Shown here piece by piece: positions 53,612 through 62,639 of a stretch of DNA of 64,000 nt. Location of the stretch: positions 108,667 to 172,666 of the forward strand of contig NZ_VYQF01000008.1 of NCBI RefSeq assembly GCF_008710285.1. The letters are read 5' to 3'. Each line of letters opens with the position of its first letter. Position 1 is the first letter of the stretch. Source of the DNA: Ginsengibacter hankyongi. Its GTDB lineage: Bacteria; Bacteroidota; Bacteroidia; Chitinophagales; Chitinophagaceae. The position numbers and the translations under genes are program-made. The notes under the pieces were generated by a model that was not told where the DNA came from, searched no databases, and saw nothing but the letters and a program-made list of their open reading frames with translations.

Positions 53612-54849
53612 AAAGAGTATTAATAATTGTTCCCTTTGAAAAAATTTACCCGCCCATCAATGGTGGGATGCAAAGGTTTTTTCATATCATTCACCAGTTG
53701 GCGATACATGCTGAATTGACGCTTATTACCAAACAGGAAAAGGCTGAATTTTTACTGGCAAAAGATGAATATCCGGCTATTGAAAATGTAAACATTCTCA
53801 GCACGAAAGATGCTCCAAAGCCAAAAGATATTTTCAATCTGTTACCGGAGAAACTACAGAAAGCATTGAGATACCGATGGTATAAAAAAAATATAAAAGG
53901 GCCTGCAGATGGCGACTATCTTGACTATTACCCTATCGTAAAAGAATTGCTTCAGAAAGAAAAATTCTACACGGTTATTTTAGAAAGCCCTGCGACCCTG
54001 AATGCGGCCAGCCTTATCAGGAAGTATGATAAAAAAGCGAAGATCATTTTTGATGCCCATAATGTGAATACCAATTTAGACGCCGCTTTCCTGGAAAAAA
54101 AAGAAATCAGTTCAGCAAGATACCTGAATACCAGGAGAGTGGAGAGTGAGTTATATAAAACAGTGGATGGCGTGCTGGCCTGCAGTAAAAAAGATAAGGA
54201 TGATTTTGACAGTTTAAACGACGGAAAACTGGCCATATCGGTAATTCCTAACGGAGTTACCGTAAACGATAAATTGTGCGATGCAGGGGTAAGATCAGAA
54301 AATCCGGAACATATTCTCTTTTGCGGTTATTTAAGTAGCAGGCCAAACAGTGAAGGCCTTTACTGGTTTTACCGTTCAATATGGCCCATGGTGCAAAAAG
54401 CGTATCCTCAATTGAAATTACTGGTTGTTGGAAGCGGTAAGCTGCCCGCGGAAATGAATGATTTATTAAATGACGAGGGTTTGATCTTTACGGGAAGCGT
54501 GGAGGATGTGAAGCCCTATTATAGCCAGTCGGCAATTTCAATAGTTCCGTTAAAAACAGGTAGTGGTACCAGGTTGAAAATACTGGAAGCAATGAGTTTT
54601 GGTGTGCCGGTGGTATCTACCTCTCAAGGCGCCGAGGGAATAGATTATACGAACGGATTTGATATTATAATAGCCGATGAGGAGCAGTTGTTCGCAGAGC
54701 AAATCATTCACTTATTAAAAGATAACGAACAAAGATTAATGATACAAAAAAATGCCAGGGCCCTGGTAGAGAGAAAATATGATTGGAATATAATTGGCCA
54801 CGAATTATTGGAAGTGATAAATTTAATTGATATAAAACGGGCGGTTTAA
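53608..54849 (+). CDS. glycosyltransferase family 4
   Basis: The 413-residue GT-B enzyme has PINGGMQRFFHIIHQLAIHA, IFDAHNVNTNLDAAFLEKKE, CGYLSSRPNSEGLYWFYRSI and VPLKTGSGTRLKILEAMSFG, which is the GT4/GT1 donor motif pattern. The layout resembles sugar transferases of the PslF/WcaC class. Overlaps the preceding gene by 4 bases. Confidence 0.88.
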   Translation: MKRVLIIVPFEKIYPPINGGMQRFFHIIHQLAIHAELTLITKQEKAEFLLAKDEYPAIENVNILSTKDAPKPKDIFNLLPEKLQKALRYRWYKKNIKGPADGDYLDYYPIVKELLQKEKFYTVILESPATLNAASLIRKYDKKAKIIFDAHNVNTNLDAAFLEKKEISSARYLNTRRVESELYKTVDGVLACSKKDKDDFDSLNDGKLAISVIPNGVTVNDKLCDAGVRSENPEHILFCGYLSSRPNSEGLYWFYRSIWPMVQKAYPQLKLLVVGSGKLPAEMNDLLNDEGLIFTGSVEDVKPYYSQSAISIVPLKTGSGTRLKILEAMSFGVPVVSTSQGAEGIDYTNGFDIIIADEEQLFAEQIIHLLKDNEQRLMIQKNARALVERKYDWNIIGHELLEVINLIDIKRAV

Positions 54850-54913
54850 GAAATAATTAGTCAATAGTTTCCAGGACTTACATAAATTTAGAATTATTAA
54901 CGACGCTTTTCTT

Positions 54914-55891
54914 ATGGGGAAGGAAATTGATTCGAATGAGATGGAACCAGGTAGTAAGGATATTTCAATTGTAGTTTTTGCTAACAGGAAGGATTTTTTC
55001 CTTACAAAATTGTGCATTACCAGTATCCGGTTATATTACCCGGATGTTCAAATTTTACTTGTGAAGGACAAACTAAACGGAGACTTTAATACAAGGCGTT
55101 TACGAAAAGTTCATAATGTGGAAATTTTGGATTTAGGTAAAAAATATTATGGTTGGGGAGCTGCAAAAATTCATTTCTTATTAAAAGATAATTTACCTAA
55201 AAGGCGTTATTTATGTTTGGATTCTGATATTGTTTTTGTCGGCAGGGTATTAACGAAAATCCAAAATACTAAAGGTGATTTTGTTTTTAATCCACACTAT
55301 TTAAGTCAGCCGTTTTCAAGAGACGCCATAGACATTTATTTTGACCCTGACACTGCAAAAGAAAGCTACCCGGGTTATGAATATCCCGGGTATTTTTTCA
55401 ATGCAGGTCAAACGGTCGTTACACCAGGTTTACTTAAAGAATGCATGCTAAGTACGACTTTTCAAACCAGGAGGTATCCTTATTATTTAAAAACGTTTCG
55501 ATGTGCTGACCAGCCCATTCTGAATATGGTAATGCCTGTTCTGAAGAAAGAGCAAAATGTAGAAATGAATGCTGTCACCTATATGATTTTAAGTCCCCAG
55601 TTTTTTTTGGACAGCACGAATAATGACTTCGAAAAGTTCATAAATGGCGAAACGGAGATTATGGTTCATTATGCGGGCGATACCCGAAACAATGATCTTG
55701 ACAAAATGAGAGGGAATATGTTGCTTAAAGGAATAAAAAAAGAGTATCACTTAAAATTATCCCGTTTTTCCAGGCTGCTTGATACCTGGCAGGATAAGAT
55801 ATGTGCTCATCAAAAAATTAATAGAATTCTTTACCTGCGTAACAGGATTTGGATAGAATTGATGAATAAAATTAAATACTACAATTATTGA
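54914..55891 (+). CDS. GT-A glycosyltransferase (GT8-like)
   Basis: The 325-residue protein has ISIVVFANRKDFFLTKLCIT at the N terminus, GWGAAKIHFLLKDNLPKRRY, then LCLDSDIVFVGRVLTKIQ with the metal-binding DSD near 109-111, YFFNAGQTVVTPGLL, and CADQPILNMVMPV. This order is that of GT8-like/DUF-type nucleotide-sugar transferases. Acceptor unknown. Confidence 0.75.
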   Translation: MGKEIDSNEMEPGSKDISIVVFANRKDFFLTKLCITSIRLYYPDVQILLVKDKLNGDFNTRRLRKVHNVEILDLGKKYYGWGAAKIHFLLKDNLPKRRYLCLDSDIVFVGRVLTKIQNTKGDFVFNPHYLSQPFSRDAIDIYFDPDTAKESYPGYEYPGYFFNAGQTVVTPGLLKECMLSTTFQTRRYPYYLKTFRCADQPILNMVMPVLKKEQNVEMNAVTYMILSPQFFLDSTNNDFEKFINGETEIMVHYAGDTRNNDLDKMRGNMLLKGIKKEYHLKLSRFSRLLDTWQDKICAHQKINRILYLRNRIWIELMNKIKYYNY

Positions 55892-55939
55892 TTTCGCTTT
55901 TTATTGGCAGGTTTTATTCTTGTAGGAATTACTGAGCAG

Positions 55940-56860
55940 ATGAAAATTGCCGCACAACCGGGTATAAGTGTTTTAATGACCGCGTTCAACCGGGAGAAAT
56001 TTATAGCAGAAGCAATAGAGAGTGTGCTGGCATCCGGGTACGAAAATTTTGAATTGATTATTGTAGATGATAAATCCTCTGACAACACTGTTTCCATTGC
56101 GAGGAGATATGAATTAACGGATGACCGTGTGAAGGTGTATACGAATGAAACTAATCTGTCTCAGTTCCCAAATCGCAATAAAGCGGCATCACTCGCAAGG
56201 GGAAAATATATTAAATATGTTGACTCTGATGATATGATTTATCCGTGGAGCCTTGAATATTGTGTTGAAATGATGGAGAAGTATCCCGGGGCAGGAATGG
56301 GTATTTTATATACGAAAAATAAAATTGATAGGGAATATCTCAATCCGGCAGAAACGATTCAAAAAAATTTCTTCGAGAGCAGCATTCTGAATATTGGCCC
56401 GGTGGGAACTATTTTGAATAGGGAACTGTTTGAAAAGGCGGGCTATTTCAATTCAAATTATGGTGTGCCGTCTGACATGTATTGTAACCTTAAGATGGCC
56501 TCTCTTTACCCGACTGTGCTGCTTAACAAAGATTTCTTCTTTTACCGGGTACATGAAGGACAGGAGTTTAATAACAGGTACAGCTACTTATGTTATAACT
56601 ATAAATACTTATCGGATGCAATTAACCTGCCTGGATTTCCATTGAGCACTAAGCAGAAAAGATTTTTACTTCATAAGGCGGAATGTTATTACGTAAAGGA
56701 TCTCCTGGTGTATTTAAAAAATACAAAGAAATTAAAAAGTACAATAGCGGCATTTTCTGTATCCGGGATGAATACGTTTAAGTTACTTAGGGGACTCTCA
56801 AATCTCGTCCTGGCAAAATGTGGTTTTCAAAAATTTAAACCCGTTGACAGCGGGATATAA
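55940..56860 (+). CDS. glycosyltransferase family 2
   Basis: From the ATG at 55940 (MKIAAQPGISVLMTAFNREK) the protein is 306 residues; a TTG at 55904 would add 12. It has FELIIVDDKSSDNTVSIARR, FPNRNKAASLARGKYIKYVD with the DSDD site following, and the late GVPSDMYCNLKMASLYP where the catalytic acid is expected. Typical GT2. Confidence 0.87.
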   Translation: MKIAAQPGISVLMTAFNREKFIAEAIESVLASGYENFELIIVDDKSSDNTVSIARRYELTDDRVKVYTNETNLSQFPNRNKAASLARGKYIKYVDSDDMIYPWSLEYCVEMMEKYPGAGMGILYTKNKIDREYLNPAETIQKNFFESSILNIGPVGTILNRELFEKAGYFNSNYGVPSDMYCNLKMASLYPTVLLNKDFFFYRVHEGQEFNNRYSYLCYNYKYLSDAINLPGFPLSTKQKRFLLHKAECYYVKDLLVYLKNTKKLKSTIAAFSVSGMNTFKLLRGLSNLVLAKCGFQKFKPVDSGI

Positions 56861-56908
56861 ATGGTTCAACCGAACTATTGAGCATATTTAATAGTTGGTA
56901 AAGAAATA

Positions 56909-58132
56909 GTGGGCATAAAAATTTTATTGGTTACAGGAAATTATTTACCGGGTAGAAGCGGGGGAATTGAAAATTATACTCACTGGCTTGCCGGTATTTT
57001 GCAGCAACATCATTTTGAAGTGGAAATAGCAGCTTTGAAACTCGTTGAACGGAAAGATTATGTTTATGAAGGAATCAAAGTAAATTATTTGAACAATAGC
57101 TTGTCAGTCCTGGAGAGCCTGATAAAAGATGGAGATTTTGATATTTGTCATTTTCATGAATATTCTGAATATGGAGGTATTGAAATTCCATGGTTTGCAA
57201 TGGCAAAGGAGTATTGTAAAAAAGTATACTTTACATTTCACCTGCCTTATTTAACCTGCTACAAAGGTGATTTCAGGTACATGGGTATAAGAGATTGTAA
57301 CAACTTTTCTTCAATGGCAAGATGTGTAGAATGCGTGTTTGCAACGAAACTGGGTTATAAGGACACTTCCCGTTTTGATATTTATAACACTGGAATTAAG
57401 ATGCTCACCCGTTTAATAAAAAAGAGCGGCAGGATCAAACTGGTACAGACTAAATTTCAATCAAAAAAAAATGCCCTGGAAGAATTAATTAAAACCTGCG
57501 ACACTATCTTTATTTATGGTGCATGGTTTAAAAGAATATTAAATGAAAATGGGTATCATTCTCCCACACTCAGGGAAATTCCACACATAACTAAAATGAC
57601 TTCTGAAGTTTCGAAAGTAAATGATTGGAGCCTTAAAAAGAAGATATTATTTGTGGGAAGAATAGAGGAAGTAAAAGGCCTTCATTTACTCTGTAATGCC
57701 ATGGCTTTGATTCCGGAGGCTGCAATTGCGTTAGATGTATTTGGAAATATAGTGGATGAAAGCTACTACAAGAGCTGTAAAGAAAACTTTAATTTCAATT
57801 ACAGGGGAGCAGTACCACGTGTTGAATTACTAAATAAATACAGGGAGTATGATTTTTTAATTCTACCAAGTGCATTTACCGAAATGTATTCTTTAGCATT
57901 AAGGGAGGCCTTTGATGAGGGATTACCTGTTATTGTATCTGCGGCAAAAGGGAATAAAGATGTAGTTGATGAAGGAATGAACGGATTTATTTTTGAGTAT
58001 GATAATTACAAGGACCTTGCAAATGTTATTGTGAAAGCATATAAGCTAAAAGAAGAGGGGTGGAAGCCGGTATTTAAGACAACTAACCTTCCTGAACAGG
58101 ATATTGAAGAAATAATTTCTTATTACCGTTGA
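56909..58132 (+). CDS. glycosyltransferase family 4
   Basis: The 407-residue GT-B enzyme starts GTG (MGIKILLVTGNYLPGRSGGI). It has HFHEYSEYGGIEIPWFAMAK and, in the acceptor half, a cysteine-rich CNNFSSMARCVECVFATKLG. The donor half has FVGRIEEVKGLHLLCNAMAL and LPSAFTEMYSLALREAFDEG. Two to four cysteines spaced like this in the acceptor half are seen in some GT4 enzymes (CxxC) and may form a metal site. Confidence 0.87.
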   Translation: MGIKILLVTGNYLPGRSGGIENYTHWLAGILQQHHFEVEIAALKLVERKDYVYEGIKVNYLNNSLSVLESLIKDGDFDICHFHEYSEYGGIEIPWFAMAKEYCKKVYFTFHLPYLTCYKGDFRYMGIRDCNNFSSMARCVECVFATKLGYKDTSRFDIYNTGIKMLTRLIKKSGRIKLVQTKFQSKKNALEELIKTCDTIFIYGAWFKRILNENGYHSPTLREIPHITKMTSEVSKVNDWSLKKKILFVGRIEEVKGLHLLCNAMALIPEAAIALDVFGNIVDESYYKSCKENFNFNYRGAVPRVELLNKYREYDFLILPSAFTEMYSLALREAFDEGLPVIVSAAKGNKDVVDEGMNGFIFEYDNYKDLANVIVKAYKLKEEGWKPVFKTTNLPEQDIEEIISYYR

Positions 58133-58158
58133 TTTTTATTCTTGCAATTATTTAAAAG

Positions 58159-58986
58159 ATGCTTGGCTTTATAGTACCTATTAAACCAAAACAATATTCC
58201 AAAAACTGGAACCTGGACAATGCGATCCTTGAAAGGACGGTGAAGTCGATATGCAACCAGAACTCACAGGATTTTAAATTAATTATTGTTTATACGGATA
58301 AGCCTGAGATTAGTTTTTCACATCAGAACCTTAATTATGTACATTTTCCTTATGCGGATGTACCGGTTAATGATATTGAGGACTGGGAAGACCGGAAACA
58401 ATGGTACACCCCGGTATTCGCGGAAAGGATGATGGACAAATCCCGGAAGATCATCCTGGGATGTAAGACGGCGAAATCTCTTGGTTGTACCTATTTGATG
58501 GGGGTAGATAGTGATGACCTGGTATCTTGTAAATTATGCTCCTTTATAAAAGACTACCCGGAAAAAAACTGTGCCGGGTGGAGAATAGCCCGTGGTTATG
58601 TTTATGAAGAAGATGCGATGGTTGCCGTTAAAAATAAAAGAATCTGGGAAATGAACGGGAGTGTCCACATCATCAGGGCCGACCTGGTTAATATTCCTGA
58701 TTTTGACTCCAATTTCAGGTTGTTTGATTACAGCTTATTCCAGAGCCATGTTTATACCTATCAGCGGTTAATAGACTTTCATCAAGAGAAATTAGCGGCG
58801 GTTCCATTCTATGGAGTTGTATACCTTATTCATAAAAATAATTACTCAAAAGTGAGGGAAATAATCTCGTCCAACACTTTTAAACTGTTTATAAAAAAAA
58901 TACTCCGGGGGAAATTAGTAACCAGGAAATTAAGGGATGAGTTTGGTTTATACCCTTTAAAAAATAGTGTTAACCGCGGAAATTGA
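58159..58986 (+). CDS. GT-A glycosyltransferase, rhamnosyltransferase-like
   Basis: The 275-residue protein has MLGFIVPIKPKQYSKNWNLD, FKLIIVYTDKPEISFSHQNL, then CTYLMGVDSDDLVSCKLCSF with the DSDD metal site. The later FDYSLFQSHVYTYQRL replaces the usual GT2 ED motif. Such proteins are commonly named putative rhamnosyltransferases; no rhamnose genes are in view. The next gene overlaps the stop by 4 bases (TTGA). Confidence 0.75.
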   Translation: MLGFIVPIKPKQYSKNWNLDNAILERTVKSICNQNSQDFKLIIVYTDKPEISFSHQNLNYVHFPYADVPVNDIEDWEDRKQWYTPVFAERMMDKSRKIILGCKTAKSLGCTYLMGVDSDDLVSCKLCSFIKDYPEKNCAGWRIARGYVYEEDAMVAVKNKRIWEMNGSVHIIRADLVNIPDFDSNFRLFDYSLFQSHVYTYQRLIDFHQEKLAAVPFYGVVYLIHKNNYSKVREIISSNTFKLFIKKILRGKLVTRKLRDEFGLYPLKNSVNRGN

Positions 58987-60149
58987 AACCCAAAATATCT
59001 TACTACTTAAGTCATCCGATCCAATATTTTTCTCCACTGCTTAGAGAGATGAGCGAGGAATTTGATCTGCACGTTTATTATTTTTCTGACGCAAGCATCA
59101 GGGGAAATGTAGATGTTGGATTTGGACAGCCGGTAAAATGGGATATCCCTTTGTTGGAAGGTTATTCGGCTACCTTTCTTAAAAATATCTCGGGAAGAAA
59201 ATCACTATCAAACAGGATTTGGGATGTTGTCAATCCTTCCGTGGTAACCTCTTTATTTAAAAGGGACGCGTCCATTGTTATAGTTAATGGCTGGAGTTAT
59301 TTTTCTAATTTACTCACTATTATAGCGGCGAAGATGCTGGGTAAGAAAGTCTGGCTGAGAGCCGAGAATCCCCTGCACCAGGAATTAAAAAAAAGTAGGA
59401 ACGCCCTCCGGATTAAAGCAGTAATATTAAAGTACCTGCTTTTCCCTTTTATCGATAAGTTCTTATACATCGGTAAAGAGAGCAAACAATTTTTTGAATA
59501 TTACGGAGTAAAACCCTCCCGGTTAGTGTACACGCCTTATGCGGTAGACAATGAATTGTTTCAAAAAGAATCCGCTTGTTTAAAAAATAAGGAATTGGTG
59601 AAACACCAGCTTGGGCTGCCACGGGAAAAGGATATCATATTGTTTACCGGGAAATATATTGAAAAGAAAAGGCCGCTTGATTTAATAAAAGCATTTCATT
59701 TGCTGAATGCATCGTCTGCGGTTTTAGTGATGGCAGGTGAAGGAGAATTGCGCAAAGAAATGGAAGTATACATTCATGAAAATGATATTAAGAACGTTAT
59801 CCTGGCTGGTTTTATTAACCAATCTGAAATTGCAAGGTATTATGCGGCGGCAGACGTATTTGTGATGTGTTCAGGAATGGGGGAGACGTGGGGCCTCTCT
59901 GTAAATGAGGCGATGAACTTTGCTTTACCGGTTATAGTATCTAAAACCTGCGGCTGTGCTGAAGACCTGGTTCACGACAATAGTAATGGATTTTTGTACG
60001 AGGAACGGGATATAAAGGCGTTAAGTGACGGGATAAGAACGCTGCTGGAAAATGAAGAGTTACGGGGCAAATTCGGAAATGCTTCGTTGAAGATCATCAA
60101 TGATTTTTCAATACAGCATATTGTTCAAAATATGAAAGCGGCTATTTGA
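58983..60149 (+). CDS. glycosyltransferase family 4
   Basis: The 388-residue GT-B enzyme starts TTG-AAA: KPKISYYLSHPIQYFSPLLR (a typical PIQYFSP opening), LRAENPLHQELKKSRNALRI, FTGKYIEKKRPLDLIKAFHL and CSGMGETWGLSVNEAMNFAL with the E-x7-E donor motif. It is the last gene of the compact run; a 1.4 kb repeat array follows with no gene. Confidence 0.9.
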   Translation: MKPKISYYLSHPIQYFSPLLREMSEEFDLHVYYFSDASIRGNVDVGFGQPVKWDIPLLEGYSATFLKNISGRKSLSNRIWDVVNPSVVTSLFKRDASIVIVNGWSYFSNLLTIIAAKMLGKKVWLRAENPLHQELKKSRNALRIKAVILKYLLFPFIDKFLYIGKESKQFFEYYGVKPSRLVYTPYAVDNELFQKESACLKNKELVKHQLGLPREKDIILFTGKYIEKKRPLDLIKAFHLLNASSAVLVMAGEGELRKEMEVYIHENDIKNVILAGFINQSEIARYYAAADVFVMCSGMGETWGLSVNEAMNFALPVIVSKTCGCAEDLVHDNSNGFLYEERDIKALSDGIRTLLENEELRGKFGNASLKIINDFSIQHIVQNMKAAI

Positions 60150-61560
60150 TGTATTGCGGGGAGCCAAATGGAGAAGATTGCCGCGGCGCACCAGGTCTTT
60201 TCAAATTGCAACTTTTGTTATGCGCCTCGCAATGACGTAAACAACGGGCTTCAAGTCCTTAAATGAGCAGATTACCATTGGTAGCGTCATTTGCTGTAGA
60301 AGCCCCACGGATGCCAATCGCTGCTACGTCATTGCTGTAGAAGCCCCATGGATGCCAATCGTTTAGAGAATTTTAATGGCGACGCGGCAATCTCCTAATT
60401 AGAACAAGGATTGTCTTCTTAAGGAGCAGATTGCCATTTGCTACGTCATTGCGAGGAGCTAAGTGGATGTCAAACGTTTAGAGAATTTTAATGGCGACGC
60501 GGCAATCTCCTAATTAGAACAAGGATTGTCTTCTTAAGGAGCAGATTGCCATTTGCTACGTCATTGCGAGGAGCTAAGTGGATGTCAAACGTTTAGAGAA
60601 TTTTAATGGCGACGCGGCAATCTCCTAATTAGAACAAGGATTGTCTTCTTAAGGAGCAGATTGCCATTTGCTACGTCATTGCGAGGAGCTAAGTGGATGT
60701 CAATCGTTTAGAGAATTTTAATAGCGACGCGGCAATCTCCTAATTAGAACAGGGATTGTCATCTTAAGGAGAAGATTGCCATTTGCTACGTCATTGCGAG
60801 GAGCTAAGTGGATGTCAATCGTTTAGAGAATTTTAATAGCGACGCGGCAATCTCCTAATTAGAACAGGGTTTGCCTTCTTAAGGAGCAGATTGCCGCGGC
60901 GCACCCAATCTTTTCAAAATGCAACTTTTGTTATGCGCCTCGCAATGACGTAAACAACGGGCTTCAAGTCCTTAAATGAGCAGATTACCATTGGTAGCGT
61001 CATTGCTGTAGAAGCCCGTGGATACCAATCGCTATGACGTCATTGCGAGGAGCTAAGTGGATACCAATCGTTTAGAGAATTTTAATAGCGACGCGGCAAT
61101 CTCCCGGTTACCGTCATTGCGAGGAGCCAAGTGGATGCTAATCAGTTAGGAAATGTTAATGGCAACGCGGCAATCTTTCAATTACCACAGTCTCCGCCCA
61201 ACTAACAGATTGCCACGGCGCACCCAATCTTTTCAAAATGCAACTTTTGTTATGCGCTTCGCAATGACGTAAACAAGGGGCTTCAAGTCCTTAAATGAGC
61301 AGATTACCATTGGTAGCGTCATTGCTGTAGAAGCCAGGTGGATACCAAGCGCTGTGACGTCATTGCGAGGAGCTAAGTGGATGTCAAACGTTTAGAGAAT
61401 TTTAATAGCGACGCGGCAAGCTCCTAATTAGAACAGGGTTTGCCTTCTTAAGGAGCAGCTTACCGCGGCGTACCAGATCTTTTCAAAATGCAACTTTTGT
61501 TATGCGCCTCGCAATGACGTAAATAACGGGCTTGCCGGTTCTGAAATTTTAAACTATTAA
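60150..61560. repeat. dispersed/tandem repeat array, left segment
   Basis: This 1.4 kb stretch has no gene and is almost entirely repeats. Two unit types are seen. Type B units open with CGTCATTGCGAGG and close with GCGACGCGGCAATCT; type A units open with AGATTGCCGCGGCGC and close with CGCCTCGCAATGACG. The two ends are inverted copies of each other. Four exact-length 115-bp type-B units are in tandem at 60361-60820, with a partial fifth after. Type A cores occur near 60208, 60920, 61240 and 61493. The link TGCTGTAGAAGCC recurs between units. Confidence 0.92.
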
Positions 61561-61594
61561 TTAGCGCCTGTTTTTCCTTTACGTTCAGAAAGTT

Positions 61595-62620
61595 TTGGTT
61601 AAAACTATTTTATATATCGGGAGTTTAAATGAATCTGGTAATTCATTTGGCAGGTATAAGACATTGAAAGCAATGGGAAACGAGGTGACGGGCATAGATA
61701 CAGACGCCTATGTTTACGGTGGTTTATTTGATAAGTTTCACCACCACCTGAATGTGGGGCCGGGGATCCTTGCCTTAAATAAGAAGGTATTGCAAACCAT
61801 TGAAGAGGTTACTCCGGAAATTATATGGGTGGATAATAAACCATTCCTTCAATCCCGGGCATTAAAAAAGATAAGGAGCAAATGGCCCGGAATAAAAATA
61901 ATTAACCTGGTAACCGATGACCCGACCGGCAAATACAAAAATGCCTGGCGGCTGTGTTTACGCACTGCAAAATATTACGACTTCCATTTTGTTCAACGTG
62001 CAGTCAATATTCCTGAATTGAAAAAATACGGCGCCAAACGGGTGGAAATATGTTACCGCTCTTATGATCCTTCCCTACATAGGGTCGTTTCATTAAATGC
62101 AGCAGATCTGAAAAAATACAAAACGCCGGTTGGCTTTATAGGAACACACGAAAGCTATCGGGAGGAATATATTGTTCATCTTATAAAAAATAAAATTCCC
62201 GTAAGCATCACAGGCAATGACTGGCAACATGCAAAGCAGTGGGATGTTATAAAACCCCATTACAAGGGTCCGTCAGTGTATGGCAATGCCTATATTAAAA
62301 CGATTAATGGTTTTGATATCGCGTTACATTTTTTAAGGCATACCAACAGGGATGAGCAGGATAGCAGGACGTTCGAGATACCTGCCTGCGGTACTTTTAT
62401 GCTTGCGGAAAAAAGCGGGGTGCATTTGTCACTTTTTGAAGACGGTAAAGAAGCGGTTTTTTTCGAAACCAAAGAACAGTTGTTAGAAAAAATAAAATAT
62501 TATTTAGAACACCCGGACGAAAGAAAGACTATTGCAAAAGCAGGGCATGAAAGGTGCACGTCAAGTGGCTACTCTCATGCTGCCAGGTTACAGGAAGTAA
62601 TTGGTAAAATATTTACTTGA
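61595..62620 (+). CDS. CgeB-like glycosyltransferase inside the repeat array
   Basis: The 341-residue protein starts TTG-GTT (MVKTILYIGSLNESGNSFGR) and has ELKKYGAKRVEICYRSYDPS with the YDP of CgeB proteins, then VGFIGTHESYREEYIVHLIK, and SRTFEIPACGTFMLAEKSGV followed by LSLFEDGKEAVFFETKEQLL, the CgeB C-terminal signature. It is framed on both sides by repeat arrays and is more than 1.4 kb from the previous GT gene, so it probably has its own promoter. Role in glycan assembly inferred from family and position. Confidence 0.88.
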   Translation: MVKTILYIGSLNESGNSFGRYKTLKAMGNEVTGIDTDAYVYGGLFDKFHHHLNVGPGILALNKKVLQTIEEVTPEIIWVDNKPFLQSRALKKIRSKWPGIKIINLVTDDPTGKYKNAWRLCLRTAKYYDFHFVQRAVNIPELKKYGAKRVEICYRSYDPSLHRVVSLNAADLKKYKTPVGFIGTHESYREEYIVHLIKNKIPVSITGNDWQHAKQWDVIKPHYKGPSVYGNAYIKTINGFDIALHFLRHTNRDEQDSRTFEIPACGTFMLAEKSGVHLSLFEDGKEAVFFETKEQLLEKIKYYLEHPDERKTIAKAGHERCTSSGYSHAARLQEVIGKIFT

Positions 62621-62639
62621 GGCCTGGTTGTTGGGGGCA

